Part shown: piece by piece, positions 24,981 through 34,377 of the stretch
How positions within the stretch are numbered: position 1 is the stretch's first letter
How the letters are laid out: each line of letters opens with the position of its first letter
NCBI RefSeq assembly: GCF_002583555.1
Contig: NZ_BEGX01000071.1
Span: 62,001 to 126,000 of the forward strand
Reading direction: 5' to 3'
Length of the DNA stretch: 64,000 nt
Source: Pseudonocardia sp. N23
GTDB lineage: Bacteria; Actinomycetota; Actinomycetes; Mycobacteriales; Pseudonocardiaceae
Made by a program: the position numbers and the translations under genes
Notes under the pieces: generated by a model
What the model saw: only the letters and a program-made list of their open reading frames with translations
Told to the model about the DNA's origin: nothing
Databases searched by the model: none

Positions 24981-26663
24981 ATGACCGATGCGGAAGCCTT
25001 CTACGCGGCGCGCGACTTCCTGCTCGCCCACCGCACCGACTACGACACGGCGGTGCGCGACTTCAGCTGGCCTGCGCTGACCGAGTTCAACTGGGCGCTC
25101 GACCACTTCGACGCCGTCGCCGCCGATCCCGGGCGCGGCGCCCGCAAGGCACTGTGGATCGTCGAGAGCGACGGCTCCGAGGCGTCCTGGACCTTCGCGG
25201 AGCTGGCGTCGCGCTCCAACCGGGTGGCGAACTGGCTGCGCGCCAACGGTGTCGGCCGTGGTGACCGGGTCATCCTGATGCTCGGCAACCAGCTGGAGCT
25301 GTGGGAGACGCTGCTGGCGGCGATGAAGCTCGGTGCGGTCGTCATCCCCGCGACGACGCTGCTCACCGCCGAGGACCTGCGCGACCGGGTCGAGCGCGGC
25401 AACGCCCGCCATGTCGTCGTGGGCGGTGCGGACGCCGGGAAGTTCGACGACGTCGCGGGCGACTACACCCGCATCGCGGTGCGCGGCGCCCCGAAAGGCT
25501 GGCTCGACTACACCGAGGCCTACGACGCCGCCGACACCTTCACTCCCGACGGCGTCACCCGCGCCGACGACACCCTGCTGCTCTACTTCACCTCCGGCAC
25601 GACGGCCAAGCCGAAGCTCGTCGAGCACACCCACCAGTCCTACCCGGTGGGCCACCTGTCGACGATGTACTGGATCGGGCTCGAGCCCGGCGACGTCCAC
25701 CTCAACATCTCCTCGCCCGGCTGGGCCAAGCACGCCTGGTCCAACGTCTTCGCGCCGTGGATCGCCGAGTCGACCGTGCTCGTCATGAACTACGCGCGGT
25801 TCGACGCCGAGAGCGTCCTCGGGGTCCTGGAGCGCTGCGGCGTCGACAGCTTCTGCGCGCCGCCGACGGTGTGGCGCATGCTGATCCAGGCCGACCTCTC
25901 GACGCTGCACACCCCGCCGCGCAAGGTCGTCGGCGCGGGGGAGCCGCTCAACCCGGAGGTCATCGAGCAGGTCGAGAAGGCCTGGGGTGTCCGGATCCGC
26001 GACGGCTTCGGGCAGACCGAGTCGAGCGTGCAGATCGGCAACCCGCCCGGGCAGGCCGTCAAGCCCGGCTCGATGGGCCGGCCGATCCCGGGGTTCCCGA
26101 TCGAGCTGATCGACCCGGCGACCGGGGAGAAGGCCACCGAGGGCGAGATCTGCATCGACCTGTCGCGCCGTCCCACCGGCCTCATGGTCGGCTACTACGG
26201 CGACGACGAGCGCAACGCCGAGGCCATGGCAGGCGGCTACTACCACACGGGCGACGTCGGGTCCCGCGACGACGACGGCTACATCACCTACGTGGGCCGC
26301 TCCGACGACGTGTTCAAGGCCAGCGACTACCGGATCAGCCCGTTCGAGCTGGAGAGCGTGCTCATCGAACACCCGGCCGTCGCCGAGGCCGCCGTCGTGC
26401 CGTCGCCCGACCCGGTACGGCTCGCGGTGCCCAAGGCCTACGTCGTGCTGGCCGCGGGGCATGCCGCCGACGAGGCGACGGCCCGCTCGATCCTCGAGTT
26501 CGCCCGCGACAACCTCGCCCCCTACAAGCGGATCAGGCGCCTGGAGTTCGCCGACCTGCCCAAGACGATCTCCGGCAAGATCCGCCGCGTCGAGCTGCGG
26601 GGACGTGAGCAGGAGATCCACGGCGACGCCGAGGCGACCCCGCAGGGCGAGTTCACCCTGTGA
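24981..26663 (+). CDS. Acyl-CoA synthetase (AMP-forming, medium-chain ACSM-like)
   Basis: A 560-residue adenylate-forming enzyme. The P-loop is YFTSGTTAKPK (202-212), followed by SPGWAKHAWSNVFAPW, GAGEPLNPEVIEQV, DGFGQTESS (341-349), YHTGDVGSRDDDGYITYVGRSDDVFKASDYRISPFELES and the catalytic-Lys segment LPKTISGKIRRVELR. The order and wording fit acetyl/medium-chain acyl-CoA synthetases of the ACSM type, which activate carboxylates to CoA thioesters. ATG 24981 is preceded by GGAG; ATG 24951 is an alternative. It is monocistronic. Confidence 0.9.
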   Translation: MTDAEAFYAARDFLLAHRTDYDTAVRDFSWPALTEFNWALDHFDAVAADPGRGARKALWIVESDGSEASWTFAELASRSNRVANWLRANGVGRGDRVILMLGNQLELWETLLAAMKLGAVVIPATTLLTAEDLRDRVERGNARHVVVGGADAGKFDDVAGDYTRIAVRGAPKGWLDYTEAYDAADTFTPDGVTRADDTLLLYFTSGTTAKPKLVEHTHQSYPVGHLSTMYWIGLEPGDVHLNISSPGWAKHAWSNVFAPWIAESTVLVMNYARFDAESVLGVLERCGVDSFCAPPTVWRMLIQADLSTLHTPPRKVVGAGEPLNPEVIEQVEKAWGVRIRDGFGQTESSVQIGNPPGQAVKPGSMGRPIPGFPIELIDPATGEKATEGEICIDLSRRPTGLMVGYYGDDERNAEAMAGGYYHTGDVGSRDDDGYITYVGRSDDVFKASDYRISPFELESVLIEHPAVAEAAVVPSPDPVRLAVPKAYVVLAAGHAADEATARSILEFARDNLAPYKRIRRLEFADLPKTISGKIRRVELRGREQEIHGDAEATPQGEFTL

Positions 26664-26684
26664 CGCCGGGGCCGCGCGAGCGCC

Positions 26685-27134
26685 TCAGGGGCTCGTGCGG
26701 CCCGCCGAGCAGGGCGAGCCGCGGCCGGTGAGGGTGGCGAGCAGGAGCATTCCGCCCCACGGGCCGATCACCCAGACCGGCCAGAACGGCTGCGCGCTGC
26801 CCGTCCCGACCGACGTCGCCAGCCACACGACCAGGCTGATCGCGCCGACGAGCGCCCAGGGCGCCCACATCGCGACGAGGGTGGGCGGCGGCAGCCGGCG
26901 TGCGACCGTGGCAGGGCGTGGGGGCATCGGCACCGGAGGTGCGGGCAGGTCACGGACGACCGCGTCGAGGTCGGCGCGCGTCCGGGCGGACCAGACGGCG
27001 TCGAGACGGGACTCGAACTCGGCCAGGTCGAGGCGCCCGGCCCCGACGTGGGTGCGCAGCAGGCCCTGCGTGCGCTCGCGCTCGGCGTCGCCGATGCGCA
27101 GCTCGTGGCGGTCTCCGGACATCGGTGCGGACAT
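26685..27134 (-). CDS. DUF1707 (SHOCT-like) membrane protein
   Basis: The first ~60 residues carry the DUF1707 domain: HELRIGDAERERTQGLLRTHVGAGRLDLAEFESRLDAVWSARTRADLDAVVRDL. Two helices follow (LVAMWAPWALVGAISLVVWLAT and FWPVWVIGPWGGMLLLATL). This actinobacterial family is of unknown function. ATG 27134 has GGGGGA upstream; ATG 27122 is also possible. Two -35-like TTGACA boxes and two TGAC-N2-GTCA palindromes lie about 50-75 bp upstream. Confidence 0.87.
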   Translation of the reverse strand: MSAPMSGDRHELRIGDAERERTQGLLRTHVGAGRLDLAEFESRLDAVWSARTRADLDAVVRDLPAPPVPMPPRPATVARRLPPPTLVAMWAPWALVGAISLVVWLATSVGTGSAQPFWPVWVIGPWGGMLLLATLTGRGSPCSAGRTSP

Positions 27135-27182
27135 CGGGTCCCCCGTCCTCTCGGCGTGGGCCCATCCTCGACCTCGTTGCAG

Positions 27183-27206
27183 TGACGTGTCAAGTCTGAC
27201 ATGTCA
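27183..27206. promoter_or_regulatory. Tandem TGAC-N2-GTCA palindromes at the DUF1707 promoter
   Basis: TGACGTGTCA (27183-27192) and TGACATGTCA (27197-27206) have centres 14 bp apart. On the minus strand each creates a TTGACA -35-like box; one is followed 18 bp later by GAGGAT. A dimeric regulator could block RNA polymerase here. Confidence 0.55.
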
Positions 27207-27230
27207 ATGATGGCAGAAACCAATCCTTTC

Positions 27231-27866
27231 TCAGGGTGCGTCGGTGAAGTGCCCGGGCCAGTTCCCGTAGGCGATCCGCGAGATCGTCACGATCTCGCCG
27301 AGGCCGCACCACTCGTCGCGGCCCAGCCGGGCCATCGGCCGCAGCCGCTCCGCCGACGGCAGGGTCCTGCCGCGCTCGTCGGTCACCAGGACGTCCGGGT
27401 CGACCGCGGCGTGCACGACCCGGCCGATCACCACCGTCGAGTCGCCCAGTTCCAGGTCGCGCTCCAGCCGGCACTCGAACGCGATCGGCGACTCCGCCGG
27501 TCGCGGTGGCGCCACCACCGTGCTCGGTTCCGGGGTGAGGCCCACCGCCGTGAACTCGCTGACCTCGGGCGGGAAGTCCGTCGCCGTCGCGTTGATCCGC
27601 TCGAACATCGACTCCGTGGCCACCGAGATCACGAACTCACCGGTCTCGCGGACGTTGCGCAGCGAGTCCTTCGTCCCCACCGACGTGAACTGCAGCATCG
27701 GTGGGTCCACACACGCGACCGTGAAGAACGAGTGCGGCGCCAGGTTGTCGACACCGGCCGCCGACCGCGTCGACACCCAGGCGATCGGACGCGGCAGCAC
27801 GGACGCGGTCAGCAGCTTGTAGAAACCGGTGGCGCCCACCTCGGCGGGGTCGATGTCGGTGCGCAT
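27231..27866 (-). CDS. Flavin reductase-like domain protein
   Basis: From ATG 27866 the protein has 211 residues. It shows GFYKLLTASVLPRPIAWVSTRSAAGVDNLAPHSFFTVACVDPPMLQFT and GTKDSLRNVRETGEFVISVAT, the FMN-binding split barrel of the flavin reductase family. Such proteins reduce FMN with NAD(P)H or bind FMN in other oxidoreductases. It is divergent from cobD by 61 bp. Confidence 0.88.
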   Translation of the reverse strand: MRTDIDPAEVGATGFYKLLTASVLPRPIAWVSTRSAAGVDNLAPHSFFTVACVDPPMLQFTSVGTKDSLRNVRETGEFVISVATESMFERINATATDFPPEVSEFTAVGLTPEPSTVVAPPRPAESPIAFECRLERDLELGDSTVVIGRVVHAAVDPDVLVTDERGRTLPSAERLRPMARLGRDEWCGLGEIVTISRIAYGNWPGHFTDAP

Positions 27867-27927
27867 GCGTCGATCATCTCCCCGCACCCGTCTGCCCGCG
27901 CCGCCGCGCCCCCCGTAGCGTCGTGGC

Positions 27928-28869
27928 GTGCGTTCCTCCCGCGCCGCCGGCCTGCTGCTGGGTGTCCTCGCCGACGCCGTGCTCGGCGACCCCCGCCGCT
28001 TCCACCCCGTCGCCGGGTTCGGCAGGATCGCCGCCGCCCTCGAGGCCCGGACGTGGACCGACGACCGCCGCCGCGGCACCCTGCACACCGGTGCCCTGGT
28101 CGGAGCCGTCGTCGGGGCGGGTGTCGTCGTGCAGCGCCGCGCGCGGGGACCCGTCGCCGCGACCGTCGTCACCGCCGCGGCGACCTGGGCGGTCCTCGGT
28201 GCCCGGTCGCTGGTGGGGGAGGGTGGCGCGCTCGGCCGCGAGCTCGCCGCCGACGACCTCGCCGCCGCCCGTCGCCGCCTGCCGTCGCTCTGCGGGCGCG
28301 ACTCGTCGACGCTCGACGCCGCCGGGATGGCCCGCGCCGGGGTGGAGTCGTTGGCGGAGAACACCTCCGACGCCGTCGTCGCCCCCCTGTTCTGGGGCGC
28401 CGTCGCCGGGGTGCCGGGGCTGCTGGGCTACCGCGCCGTCAACACCCTCGACGCGATGATCGGCCACCGGTCACCGCGCTACGAGCGGTTCGGGTGGGCG
28501 GCGGCGAGGCTCGACGACGTCGCCAACCTCGTGCCCGCCCGCCTCGCCGCCGCGCTGTTCGCGGGACTCGCTCCGGTCGTCGGAGGGTCGCCGGGGGATG
28601 CGGTGCGGGCCTGGCGTCGCGACGCCCGCGCGCACCCGAGCCCCAACGCCGGCCCCGTCGAGGCCGCCGCGGCCGGGGCACTGGGGCTGCGGCTGGGTGG
28701 GACGACGGTCTACCCGTACGGGGTGCAGGAGCGGCCGGTGCTGGGTGACGGCCGCTCGCCCGCCGTCACCGACCTGCTCCGCGCGGCCCGGCTCTCCCGC
28801 GCCGTCGGCGCCGCCGCGGCCGTCCTGGCGGCGGCCGGGGTCCTCGTCGTCGCGACCCACCGCCGCTGA
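27928..28869 (+). CDS. cobD: Adenosylcobinamide-phosphate synthase
   Basis: CobD/CbiB attaches the aminopropanol arm to adenosylcobyric acid at the membrane. The 313-residue protein has ADAVLGDPRRFHPVAGFGR, ENTSDAVVAPLFWGAVAG, NTLDAMIGHRSPRYERFGWAAARLDDVANLVPAR and SPNAGPVEAAAAGALG, all hallmark CbiB blocks, with several membrane helices. The -10 box TAGCGT (27916-27921) ends 6 bases before the GTG. It opens the cobalamin region but is separated from cobQ by SURF1 on the other strand. Confidence 0.95.
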   Translation: MRSSRAAGLLLGVLADAVLGDPRRFHPVAGFGRIAAALEARTWTDDRRRGTLHTGALVGAVVGAGVVVQRRARGPVAATVVTAAATWAVLGARSLVGEGGALGRELAADDLAAARRRLPSLCGRDSSTLDAAGMARAGVESLAENTSDAVVAPLFWGAVAGVPGLLGYRAVNTLDAMIGHRSPRYERFGWAAARLDDVANLVPARLAAALFAGLAPVVGGSPGDAVRAWRRDARAHPSPNAGPVEAAAAGALGLRLGGTTVYPYGVQERPVLGDGRSPAVTDLLRAARLSRAVGAAAAVLAAAGVLVVATHRR

Positions 28870-29063
28870 CACGCGCCCGCGCTGCTCGCCGGTATCCGGT
28901 GCGGTCCGCACCCCTCGCGCCGACGTCGCCATCAGCCTGGTTCCGGCGCCCTCGAGACCGGAGTGGTGTCGACCTCGGCGGCAGGGGGCGTGCGGTCCGG
29001 GCCGAGCCCGGTCGGCCTGTGTCCGGTCGGGCTGTGCGGTCGGGCTGTGTGCGGTCGGGCCGG

Positions 29064-29870
29064 CTATGTGTGGTCGGGGGTGTCGTCGCGGCCGGAGAGG
29101 GCGTCGCGCAGCGCCGTGCGCTCGGAGGCGCGGTCCCGGCGGCCGCGGCGCTGCAGGATCTCCAGGCGCACGAAGTAGCCGAGCGCGATGATCGCGATCG
29201 CGCCGAACGTCAGCCACTGCAGCGCATAGGAGAAGTTCGAGAACGGTGCCGCACCCTCGCCGGCCTCGATGGCCAGTGGGTCGAGCACGCCGGGCCCCGA
29301 CTGCTGGGCCACGTACCCGACGACCATCGGCGTCCCGGCCGCAGCGGCGACGGTCCTCGAGTCGGCGGCGTACATCTGCCGGTGGCCCGCGGCCTCGAAC
29401 GCGGGCCGGGCCTGCGGGTCGGTCTCGTCGACGCGCAGCCGCCCGTCGACGGTGACCTCGCCCTGCGGAGCGGGCGGGAAGTCCGGCACGGTCTGGCCGT
29501 CCAGGGCCCGCACCGTGCCCCGGTCGACGACGACGACCCGCCCGTCGGCGGTACGCATGGGTGTCATGACCTCGACGGCGGGCTTGCCGTCGACGACGCG
29601 CAGCCGCACCACGGTCTCGTCCTGCGGCAGGAACGTGCCGGTGACGCTGACCCGGCGCCACTCGGCCCCGGCGTCGACCGCGTCGCCCGGCACCAGCGTG
29701 CCGAAGGGGACCGCGGCCGTCGTCGCGGCGTTGTCGATCTGCTTCTGCTGCTCGTCGCGCTGGGACTCGCGGCCGAACTGCCACGGCGCGAGATAGACGT
29801 AGCAGGCCACCGCGAACCCGACGACCGCCACGACGAGGGCGATCCACTGGGGTCGCAGCAGGAAACGCAT
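29064..29870 (-). CDS. SURF1-family cytochrome oxidase biogenesis protein
   Basis: Two membrane helices, at residues ~8-28 (WIALVVAVVGFAVACYVYLAPWQFGR) and ~215-240, flank an extracytoplasmic domain with FLPQDETVVRLRVVDGKPAVEVMTPM, VVDRGTV and FSNFSYALQWLTFGAIAI. This is the SURF1 layout. SURF1 helps insert haem a into cytochrome oxidase. The rest of the oxidase branch (ctaE, qcrCAB) is 26-30 kb away. It is convergent with cobD across a 194-bp gap that contains imperfect GTGCGGTCGGGCT repeats but no gene. Confidence 0.9.
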   Translation of the reverse strand: MRFLLRPQWIALVVAVVGFAVACYVYLAPWQFGRESQRDEQQKQIDNAATTAAVPFGTLVPGDAVDAGAEWRRVSVTGTFLPQDETVVRLRVVDGKPAVEVMTPMRTADGRVVVVDRGTVRALDGQTVPDFPPAPQGEVTVDGRLRVDETDPQARPAFEAAGHRQMYAADSRTVAAAAGTPMVVGYVAQQSGPGVLDPLAIEAGEGAAPFSNFSYALQWLTFGAIAIIALGYFVRLEILQRRGRRDRASERTALRDALSGRDDTPDHT

Positions 29871-29910
29871 GAGGACACGGTATGCGCTCGGGACCCGTGC
29901 GCGTCATCGC

Positions 29911-29954
29911 GGTCGGGGTCGGGGTCGGGGTCGGGGTTGGGGTCGGGGTCGGTC
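29911..29954 (+). repeat. GGGGTC hexanucleotide repeat with G-quadruplex potential
   Basis: About seven GGTCGG-type units in a row include consecutive runs of four G separated by TC (once TT). The plus strand could fold a G-quadruplex. It lies in the divergent gap between SURF1 and cobQ. Confidence 0.85.
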
Positions 29955-29975
29955 CCGCGGTCCTGAGTGGCGGTC

Positions 29976-30015
29976 GTGAGTGGCAATGGTCGCTATAGCG
30001 ACCGTTGCCGCTCAC
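29976..30015. repeat. 40-bp palindromic repeat, copy A
   Basis: The arms 29976-29995 and 29996-30015 match at 18 of 20 positions, beginning GTGAGTGGCAATGGTCGC. Related 40-bp palindromes are at 40852-40891 and 49825-49864. This copy overlaps the position of the cobQ -35 box. Confidence 0.85.
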
Positions 30016-30035
30016 AGGGGCTCGATACTGGGGCG

Positions 30036-31580
30036 GTGTCGGACGGTCCCCGGGGTGCGCTGCTCGTCGCGGGGACGACGTCGGACGCGGGCAAGAGCGC
30101 CGTCGTCGCCGGGCTGTGCCGGTGGCTGCGCCGGCGTGGGGTGTCGGTCGCGCCGTTCAAGGCGCAGAACATGAGCAACAACTCCGTCGTCACCCCCGAC
30201 GGCGGCGAGATCGGCCGCGCCCAGGCGATGCAGGCCCACGCCTGCGGCCTGGCGCCGAGCGTCGACTTCAACCCGGTGCTGCTCAAGCCGGGCAGCGACC
30301 GGACGTCGCAGGTCGTGGTGCGCGGCCGGGCCGAGGGTCAGGTCACGGCGATGTCCTACCGGACGCGGACGGCCGCGCTGCGCGAGGTCGTCGCCGACTC
30401 GCTCGCGAGCCTGCGGGCCCGCTACGACGTCGTCGTCTGCGAGGGGGCGGGCTCGCCCGCGGAGATCAACCTGCGCGCCACCGACATCACCAACATGGGA
30501 CTCGCGCAGGCCGCGGACCTGCCGGTCGTCGTGGTCGGCGACATCGACCGCGGGGGAGTGCTCGCGCACCTGTTCGGCACGGTCGCGGTGCTCGACCCGG
30601 CGGACCAGGCGCGGATCGCGGGGTTCGTCGTCAACAAGTTCCGTGGTGACCCCGCGCTGCTCGCTCCCGGGCTCGACCAGCTCCGCGCGCTCACCGGCCG
30701 GCCGACGTTGGGGGTGCTGCCCTGGTCGGACCGGCTGTGGCTCGACGCCGAGGACTCGCTGTCCGCGGTCGCCGACGGGGTACTGGGCCGCCCGGCGCCG
30801 CCGCACGGGTCGGCGTGGCTGCGGGTCGCGGTCGTGCGGCTGCCGCGGATCTCCAACGCCACCGACGCCGAGGCGCTGGCCTGCGAACCGGGTGTCGCGG
30901 TCCGGTACGCGACCGAACCGTCGCGGCTGCTGGATGCCGACGTCGTCGTGCTCCCGGGGTCGAAGGCCACGGTCTCGGACCTGGAGTGGTTGCGGCGCAC
31001 CGGTCTTGCCGACGCGGTGTGTGCACACGCCGCGGCGGGGAAGCCCGTCGTCGGCATCTGCGGCGGTTACCAGATGCTCGGGCGGCGGATCGCCGATCCG
31101 GACGGCGTCGAGGTCCCGGGCGGCGCGGCGGTGGACGGCCTCGGCCTGCTCGACCTGGAGGTGCGCTTCGACGCCGCCAAGCACCTGGCGACGCCGTCGG
31201 GGGTCGCGCTCGGCGAGCCGGTGCGCGGCTACGAGATCCACCACGGACGCGTCGTCTCCTGTGGCGACCCGGTGCTGCTCACGGACCCGGGGGAGGGCTC
31301 GGACACCGGGGTCGTGCTCGGCACGCACTGGCACGGCCTGCTGGAGAACGACGCGTTCCGCCGGGCGCTGCTCACCCGCCTCGCCGTCCAGGCCGGGCGG
31401 GCGGGGTTCGTCGTCGCCCCCGGCACGGAATTCGCGGCCGAACGCGCCGCCCAGCTCGACGTGCTCGGCGACCTCGTCGCCGACCACCTCGACACCGCCG
31501 CACTTGACCATGTGATCAATCACGGTGCGTCCCCGGCACTGCCGGTACTGACGACGGGTCTGGCAGGCTCGACGCGATGA
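30036..31580 (+). CDS. cobQ: Cobyric acid synthase (glutamine-hydrolysing)
   Basis: CobQ amidates four side chains of adenosylcobyrinate a,c-diamide. The N-terminal ATPase has [10 protein letters not shown] (12-21) and KAQNMSNNS (42-50). The C-terminal class I glutaminase has [10 protein letters not shown] with nucleophile Cys342 and the later GTHWHG histidine motif. Length is 514 residues. GTG 30036 lies 6 bases after the -10 box GATACT (30024-30029), so the mRNA is likely leaderless. It overlaps the chelatase gene by ATGA. Confidence 0.95.
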   Translation: MSDGPRGALLVAGTTSDAGKSAVVAGLCRWLRRRGVSVAPFKAQNMSNNSVVTPDGGEIGRAQAMQAHACGLAPSVDFNPVLLKPGSDRTSQVVVRGRAEGQVTAMSYRTRTAALREVVADSLASLRARYDVVVCEGAGSPAEINLRATDITNMGLAQAADLPVVVVGDIDRGGVLAHLFGTVAVLDPADQARIAGFVVNKFRGDPALLAPGLDQLRALTGRPTLGVLPWSDRLWLDAEDSLSAVADGVLGRPAPPHGSAWLRVAVVRLPRISNATDAEALACEPGVAVRYATEPSRLLDADVVVLPGSKATVSDLEWLRRTGLADAVCAHAAAGKPVVGICGGYQMLGRRIADPDGVEVPGGAAVDGLGLLDLEVRFDAAKHLATPSGVALGEPVRGYEIHHGRVVSCGDPVLLTDPGEGSDTGVVLGTHWHGLLENDAFRRALLTRLAVQAGRAGFVVAPGTEFAAERAAQLDVLGDLVADHLDTAALDHVINHGASPALPVLTTGLAGSTR

Positions 31581-33712
31581 ACGCCCCCGCTGTCGCCCGC
31601 TTCCCGTTCTCCGCGGTCGTGGGCCACGACGACCTGCGGCTCGCGCTGCTCCTCAACGCGGTCCACCCCGGCGTCGGCGGCGTGCTGGTGCGGGGGGAGA
31701 AGGGCACCGCGAAGTCGACGGCCGTGCGCGCCCTCGCGGCACTGCTGCCCGCGCTGGCCGTGGTGGAGGGCTGCCGCTTCGGCTGCGACCCCACCGCACC
31801 CGACCCCGGCTGTCCCGACGGACCGCACGGGTCCGGCACCGGCGAGACGACCCGCGTGGCGCGACTCGTGGAGCTGCCCGTCGGGGCGACCGAGGACCGG
31901 CTCGTCGGAGCGCTGGACCTCGAACGGGCCCTCGCCGAAGGGGTCCGCGCCTACCAGCCGGGGCTGCTGGCCGAGGCGCATCGCGGCGTCCTCTACGTCG
32001 ACGAGGTCAACCTCCTGCACGACCATCTCGTCGACCTCCTGCTCGACGCCGCCGCGATGGGCCGCGCCCACGTCGAACGCGACGGGGTGTCGGTGTCGCA
32101 CGCGGCCCGGTTCCTGCTGGTGGGGACGATGAACCCGGAGGAGGGCGAGCTGCGCCCGCAGCTGCTCGACCGGTTCGGGTTGACCGTCGAGGTGGCGGCG
32201 TCCCGCGACGTCGGCACCAGGGCCGAGGTGGTCCGCCGGGGGCTGGCGTTCGAGGCCGACCCGGCGGGGTTCGTCGACGCCTGGGCCGGCGCCGACCGCG
32301 AGGTCGCAGCCCGCATCGCCGACGCCCGCGCCCGGCTCGCCGGAGTGATGCTCGGCGACCGTGAGCTGCGCCGGATCGCCGGGGTGTGCGCGGCCGTCGA
32401 GGTCGACGGGATGCGCGCCGACCTCGTCATCGCCCGCGCCGCCCTCGCGCACGCCGCGTGGCGTGGTGCGGGGGCCGTCGAGGAGGACGACGTCCGCGTC
32501 GCCGCCCGGCTCGCGCTGCCGCACCGCCGTCGCCGGGACCCCTTCGACGAGCCGGGGATCGACGACAAGACCCTCGACGACGCCATGCGCTCCGCGGCCG
32601 AGAACCTCGACGACGACCCGGAGCCCGATCCGTCCTCTCCGGGCTCCGACGGTTCGGGCCCGGAGGGTTCACGCCCGGACGGTTCGGGCTCGGAGGGTTC
32701 GGGTGCTGATCGTTCGCCGGCCGACGCCTCGGGTGCTGACGGTCCGCGGACGTGCGGTCCGGGGCCCGACGGTCCGCGGGCGGATGTCGCGGAGGGGGAC
32801 GGTCCGGGACCGGATGGTCCGCGTCCCTCCGATCCCGCCGATGCCGGGGAGGCCGACGATCCCGGCGGAGTCCCCGTCCCGGCGCCCCGGCCGCTGCGGC
32901 TCGCGTCGTCGGCCGTGCGGCGCTTCCGCGTCCCCGGCGTCGGCGACGGCACGCCGGGGCGGCGCTCGCGGGCCCGCACCGACACCGGGCGGGTCGTTCG
33001 CGCGACGACGACACCCCCACGCCGGGCCGCCGACCTGCACGTCCCCGCCACCCTCGCCGCCGCGGCCCCGCACCAGGGCGCCCGTGGGCGCAGCGGCGCC
33101 GGGATCGTGGTCCGCGCCGCCGACCTGCGCTCCGCCGAACGGGAGGGCCGCGAGGGTAACCTCGTGCTGTTCGTCGTCGACGCGTCGGGGTCGATGGCGG
33201 CCCGCAAGCGGATGAGCGCCGTCTCCGGGGCGGTACTCGCCCTGCTGCGCGACGCCTACCGCCGCCGCGACAAGGTCGGCCTCGTCAGCTTTCGCGGCGC
33301 CACGGCCGAGGTGGCGCTGCCGCCGACGTCGAGCGTCCCCACCGCGCAGGCCCGGCTCGCGACGTTGCGGACCGGGGGCCGCACCCCGCTCGCCGAGGGC
33401 CTGCTGCGCGCCCGCCGCGTCCTCGACGCCGAACGCCGCCGCGACCCGCGCCGCCGTGCCCTGCTCGTCCTGCTGACCGACGGTCGCGCCACCGTCGCGG
33501 CCCGTCCCGGCGGCGACCCGGTGGCCGACGCCTGCCGGGCCGCCGGGCTGCTCGCGGCCGACGGCGTCCACACCGTCGTCGTCGACTGCGAGCACGGACC
33601 CGTGCGCCTCGGCCTCGCCGGTACCGTCGCGGGCCACGCGGGCGGCGAGATCGTCCGGCTCGACGAGCTGACCGCGGAGTCGGTCGCCGGCGTCGTGTCC
33701 CGGGCCGCCTGA
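31577..33712 (+). CDS. Fused ChlI-ChlD-type metal chelatase subunit (magnesium/cobalt chelatase family)
   Basis: The N-terminal AAA+ domain (about 1-340) has Walker [10 protein letters not shown] (40-48) and [19 protein letters not shown] (Walker B). The C-terminal von Willebrand A domain has the MIDAS DASGS at 535-539. Between them, residues ~345-440 are an acidic DGSG/EGSG/DGPR-rich degenerate repeat linker. In cobalamin loci this ATPase is thought to power cobalt insertion with CobN; no cobN is in this window. It is coupled to cobQ by an ATGA overlap. Confidence 0.9.
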   Translation: MNAPAVARFPFSAVVGHDDLRLALLLNAVHPGVGGVLVRGEKGTAKSTAVRALAALLPALAVVEGCRFGCDPTAPDPGCPDGPHGSGTGETTRVARLVELPVGATEDRLVGALDLERALAEGVRAYQPGLLAEAHRGVLYVDEVNLLHDHLVDLLLDAAAMGRAHVERDGVSVSHAARFLLVGTMNPEEGELRPQLLDRFGLTVEVAASRDVGTRAEVVRRGLAFEADPAGFVDAWAGADREVAARIADARARLAGVMLGDRELRRIAGVCAAVEVDGMRADLVIARAALAHAAWRGAGAVEEDDVRVAARLALPHRRRRDPFDEPGIDDKTLDDAMRSAAENLDDDPEPDPSSPGSDGSGPEGSRPDGSGSEGSGADRSPADASGADGPRTCGPGPDGPRADVAEGDGPGPDGPRPSDPADAGEADDPGGVPVPAPRPLRLASSAVRRFRVPGVGDGTPGRRSRARTDTGRVVRATTTPPRRAADLHVPATLAAAAPHQGARGRSGAGIVVRAADLRSAEREGREGNLVLFVVDASGSMAARKRMSAVSGAVLALLRDAYRRRDKVGLVSFRGATAEVALPPTSSVPTAQARLATLRTGGRTPLAEGLLRARRVLDAERRRDPRRRALLVLLTDGRATVAARPGGDPVADACRAAGLLAADGVHTVVVDCEHGPVRLGLAGTVAGHAGGEIVRLDELTAESVAGVVSRAA

Positions 33713-33743
33713 CCGTTTCGTCTCACCGACCAGGAGGAACGCC

Positions 33744-34358
33744 GTGCCGCAGGGCAAGGTCGCCAGCGTCCCCGACGACGGGCTCTCGACCCGCCAGCGC
33801 CGCAACCGGCCGCTGCTCGTCGTCCACACCGGCGAGATGAAGGGCAAGTCGACCGCGGCGTTCGGGCTGGCCCTGCGCGGCTGGAACCAGGGCTGGTCGA
33901 TCGGGGTGTTCCAGTTCGTGAAGTCGGCGAAGTGGAAGGTCGGCGAGGAGGAGGCGTTCCGCGCTCTGGGCCGGGTGCACGAGCAGACCGGCGAGGGCGG
34001 GCCGGTCGAGTGGCACAAGATGGGGTCCGGCTGGAGCTGGAGCCGGCGCGCGGGCACGGAGTCCGACCACGCGGCCGACGCGGTCGAGGGGTGGCGGGAG
34101 ATCCGGCGCCGCATCGAGAACCAGGTCCACGACGTCTACGTCCTCGACGAGTTCACCTATCCGATGAAGTGGGGCTGGGTCGACGTCGACGAGGTCGTCG
34201 AGGTCCTCACCGCGCGGGAGGGCCGCCAGCACGTGATCATCACCGGTCGCGACGCCGCCCCGGCGCTGGTCGAGGCCGCCGACCTCGTCATGCAGACCAC
34301 CAAGATCAAGCACCCGATGGACGCCGGGCAGAAGGGCCAGCGGGGCATCGAATGGTGA
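33744..34358 (+). CDS. cobO: Cob(I)yrinic acid a,c-diamide adenosyltransferase
   Basis: This CobA/CobO-type enzyme transfers the adenosyl group of ATP to cobalt. The 204-residue protein has a P-loop GEMKGKST (30-37), RGWNQGWSIGVFQFVKSAKWKVGEEEAF, VYVLDEFTYPMKWGWV and HVIITGRDAAPALVEAADLV, as in CobO. GTG 33744 has GGAGGAA upstream. Its stop lies in the first copy of a short duplication that precedes cobB. Confidence 0.96.
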   Translation: MPQGKVASVPDDGLSTRQRRNRPLLVVHTGEMKGKSTAAFGLALRGWNQGWSIGVFQFVKSAKWKVGEEEAFRALGRVHEQTGEGGPVEWHKMGSGWSWSRRAGTESDHAADAVEGWREIRRRIENQVHDVYVLDEFTYPMKWGWVDVDEVVEVLTAREGRQHVIITGRDAAPALVEAADLVMQTTKIKHPMDAGQKGQRGIEW

Positions 34359-34377
34359 ACGCCACATGGTGAACGCC
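34352..34377 (+). repeat. Duplicated ATGGTGAACGCC at the cobO-cobB junction
   Basis: ATGGTGAACGCC occurs at 34352-34363 and again at 34366-34377, a 14-bp period. The first copy contains the cobO stop (TGA 34356-34358) and opens a 6-codon frame; the second is the real cobB start. Confidence 0.9.
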
